64,000 nucleotides of DNA from Verticillium longisporum (Eukaryota > Ascomycota > Sordariomycetes > Glomerellales > Plectosphaerellaceae): NCBI GenBank assembly GCA_019188255.1, contig JAETXT010000011.1:930001-994000 (forward strand), in the 5' to 3' direction. Under the pieces are notes generated by a model. It did no database searches. It was not told where the DNA came from and saw nothing but the letters and a program-made list of their open reading frames with translations. Shown piece by piece: positions 33,061 to 43,577 of this stretch. Numbering within the stretch: position 1 is the stretch's first letter; each line of letters starts with the position of its first letter. The position numbers and the translations under genes are program-made.

Positions 33061-35653
33061 ATGGCCGGCCGCAAGCGCAAGGCGCCCTCGAGGTCGAAGA
33101 TGTCCCAAAGCGACCTCCCAGATGTATACCAAGATTTGCTGGCCGAGGCTGGCGCCGGCCCGTCTACGCAGCCTCATGCGGAGGAGTCACCAAGGAAGCG
33201 TAGACGGCCAGGCGAGAGGCCGGCGACACCAGCTGCGGCGCCAAAGCCTCCCAAGACGGAGCAGGTTTCGGAGGGCGACGACAGCGACGATGAGCTCGAG
33301 TTTGAAGATGTCCCCATCCCGGCGCCAAACCTCCAGACGATGTACCTGGACACTGACGAGGAGGACGAGGACGCTGAGATGATCTTCGAAGATGTGCCCA
33401 TCGTACCCATGCAGACCAGCCCCATCGTTGCCGCACCCCGAGCCGACCTCGAGCTGAACCTGACAGCGCATCGAGCAGTTGCGCCAAAGGCACCAATGAG
33501 ACGGAAACCAATGACCAAGGCGGAGAGAGACCTCCGGATTCACGCCCACAAGTCACATTTGTTATGCTTATTGATTCACACGGCGCGGAGAAACCGGTGG
33601 TGCAACGACAGCGAGGTGCAGAACAGCCTGCGTCCGTTGCTGTCAAAGAAGGTCGCCTCTCTGCTGAAGCCGAGACCGAACCTGTCTCAGTTTGGCCAAA
33701 CTGAGTCCCTGAAGGATGGTCTCGAGCAGATCGGCCGCACCTTCAAGGCCAAGTACCAGGTGACCGAACGTGGTCTCCGTCGTTGTCTCTGGGCTGAAGC
33801 ACCTGAGCATCTAGAAAAGGTGACGACAGCCTTCCCTCGTACACATCAACATCGTGTTGAGAGCCGTTCCTGACCGATTCATAGTATGAACCCCCAGACG
33901 ACATGGACTCGTGTATCGGGAGAGATGATTTTCAGACTGCGGCCCGAACGCTCGAAGGATCACGCGACACGGGTGCACAGCTGCTATGTGCGTTGCTACG
34001 GTCAGCAGGTGTGCAAGCTCGTCTAGTGGCCTCCTTTCAACCGCTGAGCTTCACAGCCGGCGGTCCAACCTTGCCGAAGCCCCAGACAGTCAAAATGACG
34101 ACTTCGAAAGCCAAGGCCGAGGAAATGCAGCGCCTCGCCAAAGCCAAACAAGAAGTGGCGCCTTCACCGGCCATACCCTCGGCCAGGAGGCGGCTCGGCC
34201 ATCCCAACGCGACGGCATACCGCGTGCCGACCATGACGGCAGCGCCTAGCACGTCGCGGCCCGTCAAGATTCACAAACCGCTCCGTGAGTCTCCGTATCC
34301 GGTGTACTGGGTCGAGGTTCTCGACGTGGCGCATCAAAGGTGGCAACCTGTCGATCCCCTTGTGACAGATACACTGTGGAAGCCCGCGAAACTCGAGCCA
34401 CCAGCATCGGACCGAGATAATAACTTGACCTATGTGCTGGCGTTTGAGTCTGACGGCACAGCCAAAGACGTCACGAGGCGCTATGCGAAGGGATACGCGG
34501 CAAAGACACGCAAACTGCGGATAGAGACTGCCGAAGCAGACGGCGCGCAGTGGTGGGCCAAGGCGCTCAAGGTGTTTGCGCGACGGCGACCGACGGATGT
34601 CGATCACATCGAAGCCAGCGAGCTCGAGGCGACGGCGTCACGAGAACCCATGCCGCGCAACGTGGCCGATTTCAAAGACCACCCCATCTACGCGCTGGAA
34701 CGACACCTGCGGCGCCACGAGGTGCTCAAAGCCGACGCGCAGCCGGCGGGGACAGTGAGCGCCGGCAGCAGGGCGCCGCTGGAGACGATCTACCGGCGAC
34801 GGGACGTGCGGATCGCCCGCAGCCGCGACAAGTGGTATCGCATGGGGCGAGACGTCAAAGCGATGGAGATGCCCGTCAAGTTTCTGACAAGGCGGATCAA
34901 CACCAAGCCCGGGGAGTACGTGGATGACGGTTACGGGGGCGACGTGCGCGACGCCGAGGGGACGCCGGTGTTCACGGAGGAGCAGACGGAGGAGTACAGG
35001 CCGCCGCCGGTGGTGCGGGGGCGGGTGCCGAAGAACAAGTTTGGCAACATCGACCTCTACGTGCCCAGCATGGTGCCCAAGGGGGCGTCTGGATCGCCGA
35101 CGACAGCGAGGACGGGCCTTCGTCTGCGCGGGCGGCGTTCATCCTGGGCATCGACTACGCGCCGGCACTCACTGGGTTCTTGTTTAAGGGGCGACAGGGC
35201 ACAGCGGTGCTCAATGGCGTCGTGGTGGCCGAGGAATACGAAGAGGCCATGCGGGCGGTCAAAGCCGGGCTCAGCGATGTCGAAGCACAGCAGCAGCAGG
35301 ACCGCAGAGCCACGGCAGCGCTGCGAATGTGGAAGCGGTTCCTCATGGTCCTACGTATCCACGAACGGGTGTATGCCGGTGTCAGCGCCGAGGAGAGGGC
35401 GGCAGACGAGGCAGGGCGAGGGTTGGTGGCTGATGGGGATGAAGAGGGCCACGGTTCGGATCCTGCGACGGAGGCTGAGCGCGAGGATCAAGTGTTAGAT
35501 GAGGAGGATCTCGAGGCGCTTGATGAGGTGGATGCAGACGAAGAGGCAGCTAGTGAAACGACCGAGGAGATCACCATGGCGGACGAGGACTTTGGTGGTG
35601 GTGGCTTCATGACCGAGGGTGATGACCTGGGCGGTGGCTTCATGGTTGACTGA
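33061..35653 (+). CDS. RAD4: DNA repair protein Rad4/XPC, with a -1 frameshift
   Basis: Damage-recognition factor of nucleotide excision repair that works with Rad23. Exons are 33061-33819 and 33885-35653. The acidic N-terminus contains KRKAPSRS and two FEDVPI repeats. The transglutaminase-like fold includes GAQLLCALLRSAGVQARLVASFQPL and PYPVYWVEVLDVAHQRWQPVDPL. The BHD modules follow, with FKDHPIYALERHLRRHEVLK, KTFLTRRI-like VKFLTRRINTKPGEYV and NKFGNIDLYVPSMVP. At 35081-35085 a run of five G stands where six are needed. The frame after MVPKG is lost, and the true continuation (ARAAFILGIDYAPALTGFLF, then GRQGTAVLNGVVVAEEYEEA) appears one frame away and runs to 35653. Exon 2 (1769 nt) is one base short of a whole number of codons, as expected. 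The full product would be about 842 residues. Confidence 0.88.
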
Positions 35654-36627
35654 GGCGCAGTCCGTGTATCGTAGCAAGAAAAACTGCGTTGCAAACATGA
35701 CCATGAATCAGATCTATGCAAGTCGCGACTGGGGGTCGATCACGGCTGTGAGTGCACTGCTGACGGCATCGAAGTACCGAGGACGCATCGTTCGACACGA
35801 CACGTAAGTGTGAGATTCGAGCAAGCGGTTGCACGTATATGTACAGGATCCCCACCTTTCGGCGCCTCGGCCCTGCCTACACCTCACTACCTACCTGGAA
35901 GTTGAAGGCAGGCGCAAACGAGATGGTGCCCCGCAAGTCATGACGTAATCGACAGTCAAGGGGGATTTTAGCATCTAGGCATGAAGAAAAAGGCGCCATC
36001 CAGACGAATGGGAGTTTAAGGTCGGCTTTCTTGGCAGTCCGCATGGTGTCTTGGACGCGATTTCGCCTGATCGATACGAAATACGTCCCAAGACGAAATA
36101 CGTCCAGAGACGGAATGCATCCAAAGAGGGAGGTGTCGTGGCCTCAAATTCGTTCGCTCGGAAAGAGGCAAGATATTGAATCCAGTCAGGGCCTGAAACG
36201 GCTGCCTTGCGCCCGCTCATGTCATGTCATGTCGGTACCGTCAAGTCGTAAACATCTGCGCAACGCGACGGGTAGATGCGCGTATTCGTCGTAAAGAAAT
36301 GACCCAGGCTGACAAGTGAGTGTCTCGGGGGTGGCATGCTGCGCCGCGCCCCTGAGCCAGAGGATTGAACTAGGTTGCTGAAAGTACGCGTATCGGGGAC
36401 GACTATGTGCGCTACGCCGACTCTGTGCGCTGTGCCGTCAACGTACGTTCTACTTGAGTGAGTGGCCGACTTGCGCAGCTCAGGCAACTAGAAAGATCCT
36501 TGGGGGAATGGGGGCAGCTACTGGCTGTAACCTAATTACAAGGGAGTCTGATCAGGCTAGCACAGCGGGAACCATCTCCACTATCCGTTCACGGCACGTT
36601 TGGACCTGGCCGCTCCTACTAGCAAGC

Positions 36628-36694
36628 TGGGTACCTAGCACTACCTAGGTAGGTAGCTTGGGGAGGTACATGACCGTACCTAGGTAGGTACCTT
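36628..36694. repeat. CCTAGGTA palindrome cluster upstream of the ABC transporter
   Basis: Contains CTACCTAGGTAG (36641-36652, a perfect palindrome) and TACCTAGGTA (36677-36686, a perfect palindrome), plus extra GGTACC and GGTAGGTA copies. It belongs to the same family as the clusters at 2467, 42606 and 46181. Confidence 0.75.
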
Positions 36695-36991
36695 ACAATG
36701 GTCGTCGCGAGCTTAGAGGCAGTGCAGTGCAGTGGGAACGGCCTCAGTTGCCTGCCAAAGTGGGGCGAGCCAACGCTCTGAGGAGGTACCTGAGTTGCAC
36801 ATCCATGCCCAGAGCCTTGGGGCAGACGGTGGTGATTCAATCTGCCAAGACCTGGGAGGTACACGGCCACACGGTTCAATGTCTGCCCGCCCAAGGCAGT
36901 CAACACAAAAACAGAAAAAGACATTCCTCCTCCCATCATGGCCGCCAGTCGTACCAAACATTCGGTTGAACGAGTCTTGACTTGAATTTCT

Positions 36992-36998
36992 ATATAGC
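36992..36998 (+). promoter_or_regulatory. TATA-like element (TATATAG) of the ABC transporter gene
   Basis: TATATAG lies about 240 bases upstream of the chosen ATG at 37239. It is a candidate only. Confidence 0.35.
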
Positions 36999-37238
36999 GT
37001 ACATCTACACCTAATTTCCTCCTGGCTTTTGAACTTGCCGTCACTCCTTTTGCTCCTTCCGTACGCCTTCGCAGCTGTCGTCACCACTGTCGATGCCTAT
37101 TCCATCGCAGGCGGACACATAGGTAGTGTACTCTCTCCCTCTACCAGAGAGGTACCTCCACCCCTTCGCCAACCACACCTGAACGAACCTTCAGCCATCG
37201 CACCTCGAGAACGCTGCTCACAGCGCCCAGCCGCCGCC

Positions 37239-40200
37239 ATGGCCTTTATGCGGCAGACTGGCACGCTCATACGCAAGAACTTCACCATATTGCTGCGCCA
37301 TCCCTTCACCTTCGTCTCTATCCCCTTCGTCCTGCCCATCTTCCTGGCCGTTTGGTTTGGCGTTGCCCAGAACCTCTTCCGGCCCCCCGTCACCTACGGC
37401 ACCGGTGATCCCAATGCCATCCGTTCCCTGGCTGAAGCTCTTGAAGGCGCCGGAAACCGGAACCGTGTCGTGTTCGTCAATGGCGGCTACGAGAATGGGC
37501 CCATTGATAGCGTGATCGATTCCCTGACGACCAGCGCCCAAGCGGCTGACGGCATCGAAGTCTTGCGCCGTTCCGATGACAGCTCTCTCAACATTGACTG
37601 CGAGCCTGGACAGAGGGCCGTCACCGACTGCTTTGGCGCAGTCTCATTTTACTCGTCGCCCTCCGAAGGTGGAAGCTCTGGGGACGGAAGCTTGTGGAAC
37701 TACACCATTTTCCTCGATGGTGCCATCCATGGCCTCAACATTCACGTCGACCGCAACAACAACGACGTCGACAAGTTCCTGCTGCCTCTCCAGAGAGCTG
37801 TTGATGCCGCCATTGCCAATGTGACGGCCTCCAATGCTTCCGACTCGAGCGGCCCTCAGCCGGCCGAGCTGCCTGCGACCATCGACCGCCTCCCCTTCAC
37901 CAGCTTGACCGAGGACGAGTACGAGAAGCAGGTGCGCGAAGACTATCAATCCAGCATCATCAACTTCCTCGCCGTCGCCTACCTCACCACTGTCATGTTT
38001 GTCATCTATCACATGACGGGCTTCATCGCCACCGGGCGCGAGTCCGGCATGGCCCAGCTCATCGACGCCATGATGCCCATCCGCCGCCGCTGGGTCGCCC
38101 AGCTCGCCCGCGTCATCTCGTACCACGTCGCCTTTTCTCTACTGTACCTGCCCGGCTGGGTCATCGGCTCCATCGTTCTGCGCGCCAACATCTGGTCCAA
38201 CACCAGCATCGGTGTCGTCCTCGTGTATTATGTTCTCGCAGGCCTAGCTATGGCCTCCGCCGCCATCCTCGTCTCCTCCTTCTTCCAGAAAGCCCAGCTG
38301 AGTGGCGTCACGGCCCTGCTAGCCACCGTCCTCCTCGGTATCCTGGCACAGGCACTGACCGACCCAGGCACCGGCGTCGTCGCCGTTCTGTCGCTCCTCT
38401 TCACCCCCTGCAACGTCGTCTTCTTCCTCATCACCATGGCTCGCTGGGAGAGAGAGCGCATGGCCACGAACCTGACCGAGGTGGCCCCCAACAGTTCCTT
38501 TGAGCTGCCAGCCATTGTCTTTTGGATTTTCCTCATCATTCAGATTGTCGTCTACCCTCTGCTCGGAATCCTCATTGAGGGTCGTCTGTTCGGTACGAGC
38601 GCCAAGGGCCGCACTGTTCTCTATGATCAGCCCACCGACGGCGCGCACAATGGCCCGGCCGTGCGCCTCGATGGCTTCAGCAAGCACTATCCACCATCTG
38701 CCTTCCAGCGCCTCATGTCCGTCTTTGGAAAGCCGCGCGAGACTGTCAAGGCCGTCGACGGGTTGACTCTGGATGCTCCGCGAGGCATGATCCTCTGCCT
38801 TCTGGGCAGCAACGGAAGTGGCAAGTCGACGACGCTCGACTCGATCGCCGGCACCAATAGGCTCACCAGCGGATCCATCACGATTGACGGCACCGGAGGC
38901 TTGGGCATTGCGCCCCAGAAGAACGTGCTGTGGGACGAGCTGACCGTCGAGGAGCACCTCAAGATCTTCAACCGTCTCAAGGCCCCCGGCCAGACGGCTT
39001 CCAAGCAGGAGATACGCGACCTCGTGCAGGCCATTGACCTCAGTCCCAAGAGGAAAGCATTCTCCAAGACACTCTCGGGCGGCCAGAAGCGCAAGCTGCA
39101 GCTCGGCATGATGCTGACAGGAGGAAGCGCCGTCTGTTGCGTCGACGAGGTCAGCAGTGGGCTCGATCCCCTCAGTCGTCGCAAAATCTGGGACATTCTC
39201 TTGGCTGAGCGTGGCCGACGCACCATTATCCTTACGACCCACTTCCTTGACGAGTCTGTTCTCCTTGCTGACCACATTGCTGTTCTTTCCAAGGGAACCC
39301 TGCGTGCCAGCGGTTCGTCTGTTGAACTGAAGAACACGCTCGGTGCCGGCTACCGCGTTCACGTTCCCAAGGATACAGGTATCACGGATGCGCCTGAGAT
39401 CGAGGGTGTCCAGAAGAAGGATTCCTTTGATTTCATCACCTACGTCGCTCCCTCGTCGGCTTTGGCTGCGCAGGTCATTCGCACGTTGGAAGCCCGCGAC
39501 ATCAAAGGATACAATTTCTCCGGTCCCACCATCGAGGATGTCTTCCTGCAGCTTGCAGAAGAGACGCGAGACCAGGCCGAAGCCGTCGCCGGAGACGATC
39601 CTGCAAACCATAGCGAAAAGACGTTATCCGGTGCTGTTACGCCTCCGTCCCGCGGACATCAAAAGCCAGGCCTCTCATTGATGAGTGGCAGGCGGATCGG
39701 CTACGTCCGCCAGTCCATGGTACTCTTCCGAAAGCGCTGTACCATTTTCAAGACGAATTGGCTCCCGTACGTGGCCGCCTTTATCATCCCTATCATTGCT
39801 GCTGGGCTGGTGACCATCTTCATTCGCGACGCGGACCCCAGCTCCTGCGCTCCTCCCGATGACAACTTCAGTGCAGGGGCCGAGGGCCTGGACTTGAGCG
39901 ACGCTGGTTTCGGTTTCGTCATTGGACCTGGCGACAAGTGGAATGAAGGCGTAGCTGCCCAGGTGCTTGGGCCGGCCTTCCTCGGAGCTGCTGGAGGCAG
40001 TGGTAACAACGGTGGAGGGAGCGATCAGGCTTTGGATGTCTTGCGACAAATCCTCGAGCGCAACACGACCGTCGTGGATTCCTTCCAGGAGTTCACCGAC
40101 GCCATTGATGAACGTCGCGCCGATATCAAGCCTGCGGGCTTGTGGCTTGGAGACGACAGCAACGCCCCAACGCTCGCCTACCTCGGCAACAGGGGCGGCC

Positions 40201-42179
40201 TGATCAACTCGCTTCTTGGTCAGAACATCCTAGACATGCTGCTCAGCAATGTCACCGTGTCCACTCGCTACGCCCCTCTCGAGATCTCGTGGGCCGACCA
40301 GAACACCCAATCGCTGCAGCTCTTTGTCTACATTGCCCTCGCGCTATGCCTCTATCCCGCCTTCTTCGCCTTGTACCCAAGCCTGGAGAGGCACAGACAT
40401 GTCCGCGGCCTGGAATACTCCAACGGTGTGCGACCCCTGCCCCTGTGGATGGCGTACATCGCCTTTGACTTCTCCATTGTCCTCGTTGCGTCAGCCATCA
40501 TGGTTGCCGCCTGGGCTGCGGTGTCTGACATTTGGTACCATATTGGCTTCATCTACCTGATCTTCATCTTGTACGGGTTGGCTTCGATTCTGCTGGCATA
40601 CGTCATCTCGCTTGTGAGCAAGACCCAGCTGGCTGCTTTCGCGACAACGGCGATGCTCCAGGCCGGCATATTCCTGGTGTATATCATCGCCTATTTCTTC
40701 AGCTTCACGGCTGCTCCTATCGAGCGCGTCGACGATACTCTTCGGCTCGTGCATTTCATCGTCTCGATATTTGCGCCCATCGGCTCGGTAGCGCGGTCGC
40801 TTCTCCTTGCTCTCAACCTCTTTTCGACTGCCTGCGACGGTGATGTCGTTGCCTCGAATCCGGGTGGCATGCTCCAATATGGCGGGCCCATCTTGTATCT
40901 CATCCTGCAATCGATCGTCCTGTTCGGCGTGCTGCTCTGGGGCGACAGCGGGTCACCGGGCTCGAGCATCGCAGGCCTGTTCCGGAAGAAGGCCAAGGAG
41001 CAGAACGCCGCCGAGGCCACAGACGAGGAAGTGGCAAAGGAACTGACCCGTGTCACGAGCACGCAGAACGGCGACGACGGACTCAAGGTCACGCACGTTA
41101 CCAAGTCGTTTGGCAAGAACACGGCTGTGGACAATGTGACGTTCGGCATCAAGCGCGGCGAGGTGTTTGCCTGCCTGGGCCCGAACGGCGCAGGTAAAAG
41201 TACCCTGATCTCGTTGATTCGCGGCGATCTCAAGCCCAGCCATAACGGCGGCGACATCTTCATCGAGGACAAGTCGGTCATTTCCAACCTTGCGGCCGCC
41301 CGAGGCAGCCTCGGCGTCTGCCCTCAACACGATGCGCTGGACCAGATGACTGTCAGGGAGCACCTCGAGTTCTACGCCCGCATCCGTGGCATCCCCGAGA
41401 TTGACGTCAATGTCAACGCCGTCATCGATGCAGTCGGTTTGCGCGCCTTTTCAGATCGCCAGGCGCACGCGCTCTCCGGGGGCAACAAGCGCAAGCTGAG
41501 TCTGGGCATCGCCCTCATGGGCAATCCTCCCGTGGTGCTGCTCGATGAACCATCGTCCGGCCTTGATGCGGCAGCCAAGCGCATCATGTGGAAGACGCTG
41601 GCCGCCACCGTTCCTGGTCGGTCCATCCTCCTGACGACCCACAGCATGGAGGAGGCCGGCGCTCTGGCCGGCCGCGCCGGAATCTTGGCGAAGCGAATGC
41701 TGGCACTGGGCACGCCGGAAAACCTACGCCGCCGCTTCGGCGACGCGCTGCACGTGCATCTCATCAGCAAGAGCGCGCCTCACACGTCACCCGAGGAGAC
41801 GGAACGGGTCCGGCAGTGGGTGGAGTCGCGCTTCCCTGGTGCCGAATTTGACAAGACGTATCACGGGCAGATGCGATTCGCCGTGCCGGCAAGCGAGGCT
41901 GTCGCTATGTTCGGAGAGCGGCATAGGGACCAGCAGCAGATCTCGCGTTCGAGCGAGGATGTCGAAGACAGCGCCGTGGGGCAGCTGGTGGTCATGCTCG
42001 AGGAGATGAAGGAGGAGCTGGGCATCATGCACTTCAGCGTCACGCCCACGACGTTGGACCAGGTCTTCCTGACGATTGTGGGAAACCATAACATCCAGGA
42101 GGAGGGATACAAGCAGGAGGAGAAGAAGAAGGACTGGAAGTACTGGCTGCGGGTGCTGTGCTGCTGGCCGAGGCGGTAG
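37239..42179 (+). CDS. ABCA-type full ABC transporter
   Basis: Intronless gene for a 1646-residue ATP-driven membrane transporter, probably of lipids, in the (TMD-NBD)x2 order. The start is the ATG in a GCCGCCATGG context, followed by a membrane segment after LIRKNFTILLRHPF. The large non-cytosolic loop between the first and second membrane helices (about residues 50-240) is typical of ABCA. NBD1: Walker A GSNGSGKST (about 523), signature LSGGQKRKLQLG (about 612), Walker B with DEVSSGLDP (about 640). NBD2: Walker A GPNGAGKST (about 1313), signature LSGGNKRKLSLG (about 1411), Walker B VVLLDEPSSGLD (about 1430). A basic tail ends in WKYWLRVLCCWPRR. NBD1 has Val where Pro follows the Walker B Glu in NBD2. 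Frame and length are intact. The transported substrate is not known. Confidence 0.92.
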   Translation: MAFMRQTGTLIRKNFTILLRHPFTFVSIPFVLPIFLAVWFGVAQNLFRPPVTYGTGDPNAIRSLAEALEGAGNRNRVVFVNGGYENGPIDSVIDSLTTSAQAADGIEVLRRSDDSSLNIDCEPGQRAVTDCFGAVSFYSSPSEGGSSGDGSLWNYTIFLDGAIHGLNIHVDRNNNDVDKFLLPLQRAVDAAIANVTASNASDSSGPQPAELPATIDRLPFTSLTEDEYEKQVREDYQSSIINFLAVAYLTTVMFVIYHMTGFIATGRESGMAQLIDAMMPIRRRWVAQLARVISYHVAFSLLYLPGWVIGSIVLRANIWSNTSIGVVLVYYVLAGLAMASAAILVSSFFQKAQLSGVTALLATVLLGILAQALTDPGTGVVAVLSLLFTPCNVVFFLITMARWERERMATNLTEVAPNSSFELPAIVFWIFLIIQIVVYPLLGILIEGRLFGTSAKGRTVLYDQPTDGAHNGPAVRLDGFSKHYPPSAFQRLMSVFGKPRETVKAVDGLTLDAPRGMILCLLGSNGSGKSTTLDSIAGTNRLTSGSITIDGTGGLGIAPQKNVLWDELTVEEHLKIFNRLKAPGQTASKQEIRDLVQAIDLSPKRKAFSKTLSGGQKRKLQLGMMLTGGSAVCCVDEVSSGLDPLSRRKIWDILLAERGRRTIILTTHFLDESVLLADHIAVLSKGTLRASGSSVELKNTLGAGYRVHVPKDTGITDAPEIEGVQKKDSFDFITYVAPSSALAAQVIRTLEARDIKGYNFSGPTIEDVFLQLAEETRDQAEAVAGDDPANHSEKTLSGAVTPPSRGHQKPGLSLMSGRRIGYVRQSMVLFRKRCTIFKTNWLPYVAAFIIPIIAAGLVTIFIRDADPSSCAPPDDNFSAGAEGLDLSDAGFGFVIGPGDKWNEGVAAQVLGPAFLGAAGGSGNNGGGSDQALDVLRQILERNTTVVDSFQEFTDAIDERRADIKPAGLWLGDDSNAPTLAYLGNRGGLINSLLGQNILDMLLSNVTVSTRYAPLEISWADQNTQSLQLFVYIALALCLYPAFFALYPSLERHRHVRGLEYSNGVRPLPLWMAYIAFDFSIVLVASAIMVAAWAAVSDIWYHIGFIYLIFILYGLASILLAYVISLVSKTQLAAFATTAMLQAGIFLVYIIAYFFSFTAAPIERVDDTLRLVHFIVSIFAPIGSVARSLLLALNLFSTACDGDVVASNPGGMLQYGGPILYLILQSIVLFGVLLWGDSGSPGSSIAGLFRKKAKEQNAAEATDEEVAKELTRVTSTQNGDDGLKVTHVTKSFGKNTAVDNVTFGIKRGEVFACLGPNGAGKSTLISLIRGDLKPSHNGGDIFIEDKSVISNLAAARGSLGVCPQHDALDQMTVREHLEFYARIRGIPEIDVNVNAVIDAVGLRAFSDRQAHALSGGNKRKLSLGIALMGNPPVVLLDEPSSGLDAAAKRIMWKTLAATVPGRSILLTTHSMEEAGALAGRAGILAKRMLALGTPENLRRRFGDALHVHLISKSAPHTSPEETERVRQWVESRFPGAEFDKTYHGQMRFAVPASEAVAMFGERHRDQQQISRSSEDVEDSAVGQLVVMLEEMKEELGIMHFSVTPTTLDQVFLTIVGNHNIQEEGYKQEEKKKDWKYWLRVLCCWPRR

Positions 42180-43577
42180 ACAAGCGCTCGCCTAGCCGTG
42201 GGAATGATCCTGTATTCCTGTTCATATCTGGTGGGGGATTTTGTTTGCTTTTTTCTTGCCTGTTTTTGTATATGGGATATGGGAGTCGAAGATACCACGA
42301 AGGAGATACCTTGAGACTGTTGCATATAGACTCTTCTATGCCTTGTACTATTCATATCCGGATCATCATCAACATACTGCTGGTGTGGTAATGGTTTGTG
42401 GTGGAGCTGCTCGGACAACCTTACTTTGAGATCCAGATGCCTCCGTATCGAGTACGACGGACAAGGCTTGATGCTGAGGTAACGTTGTGGGGAACGCAGA
42501 TCCATGCTTGGCCACACACGCAGAGAAGCAGGAAGGCTGGGACGACGTGTTGTGGGGATGAAGGCGACGTGGGCGTCAGGCACTACGTAACGCACCCAGA
42601 ACGGCCCTACCTGCCAGGTACTGACCTACCTAGGTACCTAGGTAGGTAGGTACCCTAGGTACCCAAGTAGAGGCACCTCATGGGCCTTGAATCAGCGCAC
42701 GCCTGTGCAATCACCATCAGCCGTCACCTCTCGCGGTACTTCCTTTCACATTGCCCCGAAACTGTGGCCCTTCCTCCAAAAGAATCATCCCGAACCATCC
42801 CACACAAGACCAGCAGCATCCCATCCATCTGTCCAAAGGGGGTTGTCTAGGTCATCTCGCGCCCCGTTCAGGCCCATCCCGGCAACAGGCACAGCCTCAC
42901 AGACCCCCTACCACCCAACCCACCATTACCGTCTTGCTTGCCCCCGCCTCGACCACCTACAAACCTTGGTTGCTGCTGCTGGTCGACGACGACTCATCTG
43001 CTCCCGCTCATCCACATTACGTACCCTTCGCCGCCCACTGCGACGGTTCCGACCTGATCGTCTAACCGCGTGGCCTCTGCCGCATCAACCTGCAACCTCT
43101 TCGTCTGTTCGTGCCCTCTGCGCCAACCTCGATTTCCATCGCATCGCCTAGGTATCACCGCCCCGCCTGCTGCCGTCGCCGCCGCCTGCGCCGGTTCGAG
43201 AGCTAATCGTACCTTGAGGTATTCACCGCACCATATCATCTCGGCACACCCGCCCGCACCCTCATCTCCGACAAACCCAACCCAACCCGTGTCCTACCCA
43301 ACACGTCCGACTTTCTACCGCGCAACCTATCTTGTTGCGTCTATCTACAGCACCTCGCCACCGCTTGCATTCCGTTCCCCGTCCTCCTGCTGTCTGGTCA
43401 GGCAGCCGCGGTTGCTTCACGAGCTCGTCGTCCGTCGCCCCGAACGGAGCTTGGCTCCCTCGCCCCCCTTCTCCTCCACCTCCTCACCTTCGCTGTTCCT
43501 CGTTGCGACAGCCCAAAACATCCATAAACCGGCCCCAAACGCAGCAGCCTACTACAGCATCGCACCAGTTGCCCAGC
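42180..43577. other. Intergenic: ABC transporter 3' flank and epsin promoter/leader
   Basis: About 1.4 kb. The CCTAGGTA palindrome cluster is at 42606-42667. From about 42760 the sequence is C-rich and A/G-poor, as in long fungal leaders. Open frames at 42687-43151 and 43070-43699 have only low-complexity composition. Confidence 0.55.
42606..42667. repeat. CCTAGGTA palindrome cluster with a perfect 24-bp palindrome
   Basis: Bases 42624-42647 form a perfect 24-bp palindrome built from ACCTACCTAGG and its complement around a central GTAC. A further GGTAGGTACCCTAGGTACCC follows directly. It is upstream of the epsin gene and downstream of the ABC transporter. Confidence 0.85.

Larger units (their letters stand above)
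35654..37238. other. Intergenic: Rad4 3' flank and ABC transporter promoter
   Basis: About 1.6 kb. It contains a CCTAGGTA palindrome cluster (36628-36694) and a TATA-like TATATAG at 36992-36998. The ABC frame is open upstream of its ATG to 37029. Minus-strand open frames at 36619-37087 carry no domain. Confidence 0.55.

Noticed and set aside
38319..39611. 430-codon open frame antisense to the ABC transporter
   Set aside because: Shadow of the sense gene; composition is Leu/Arg/Gly-rich with no motif.
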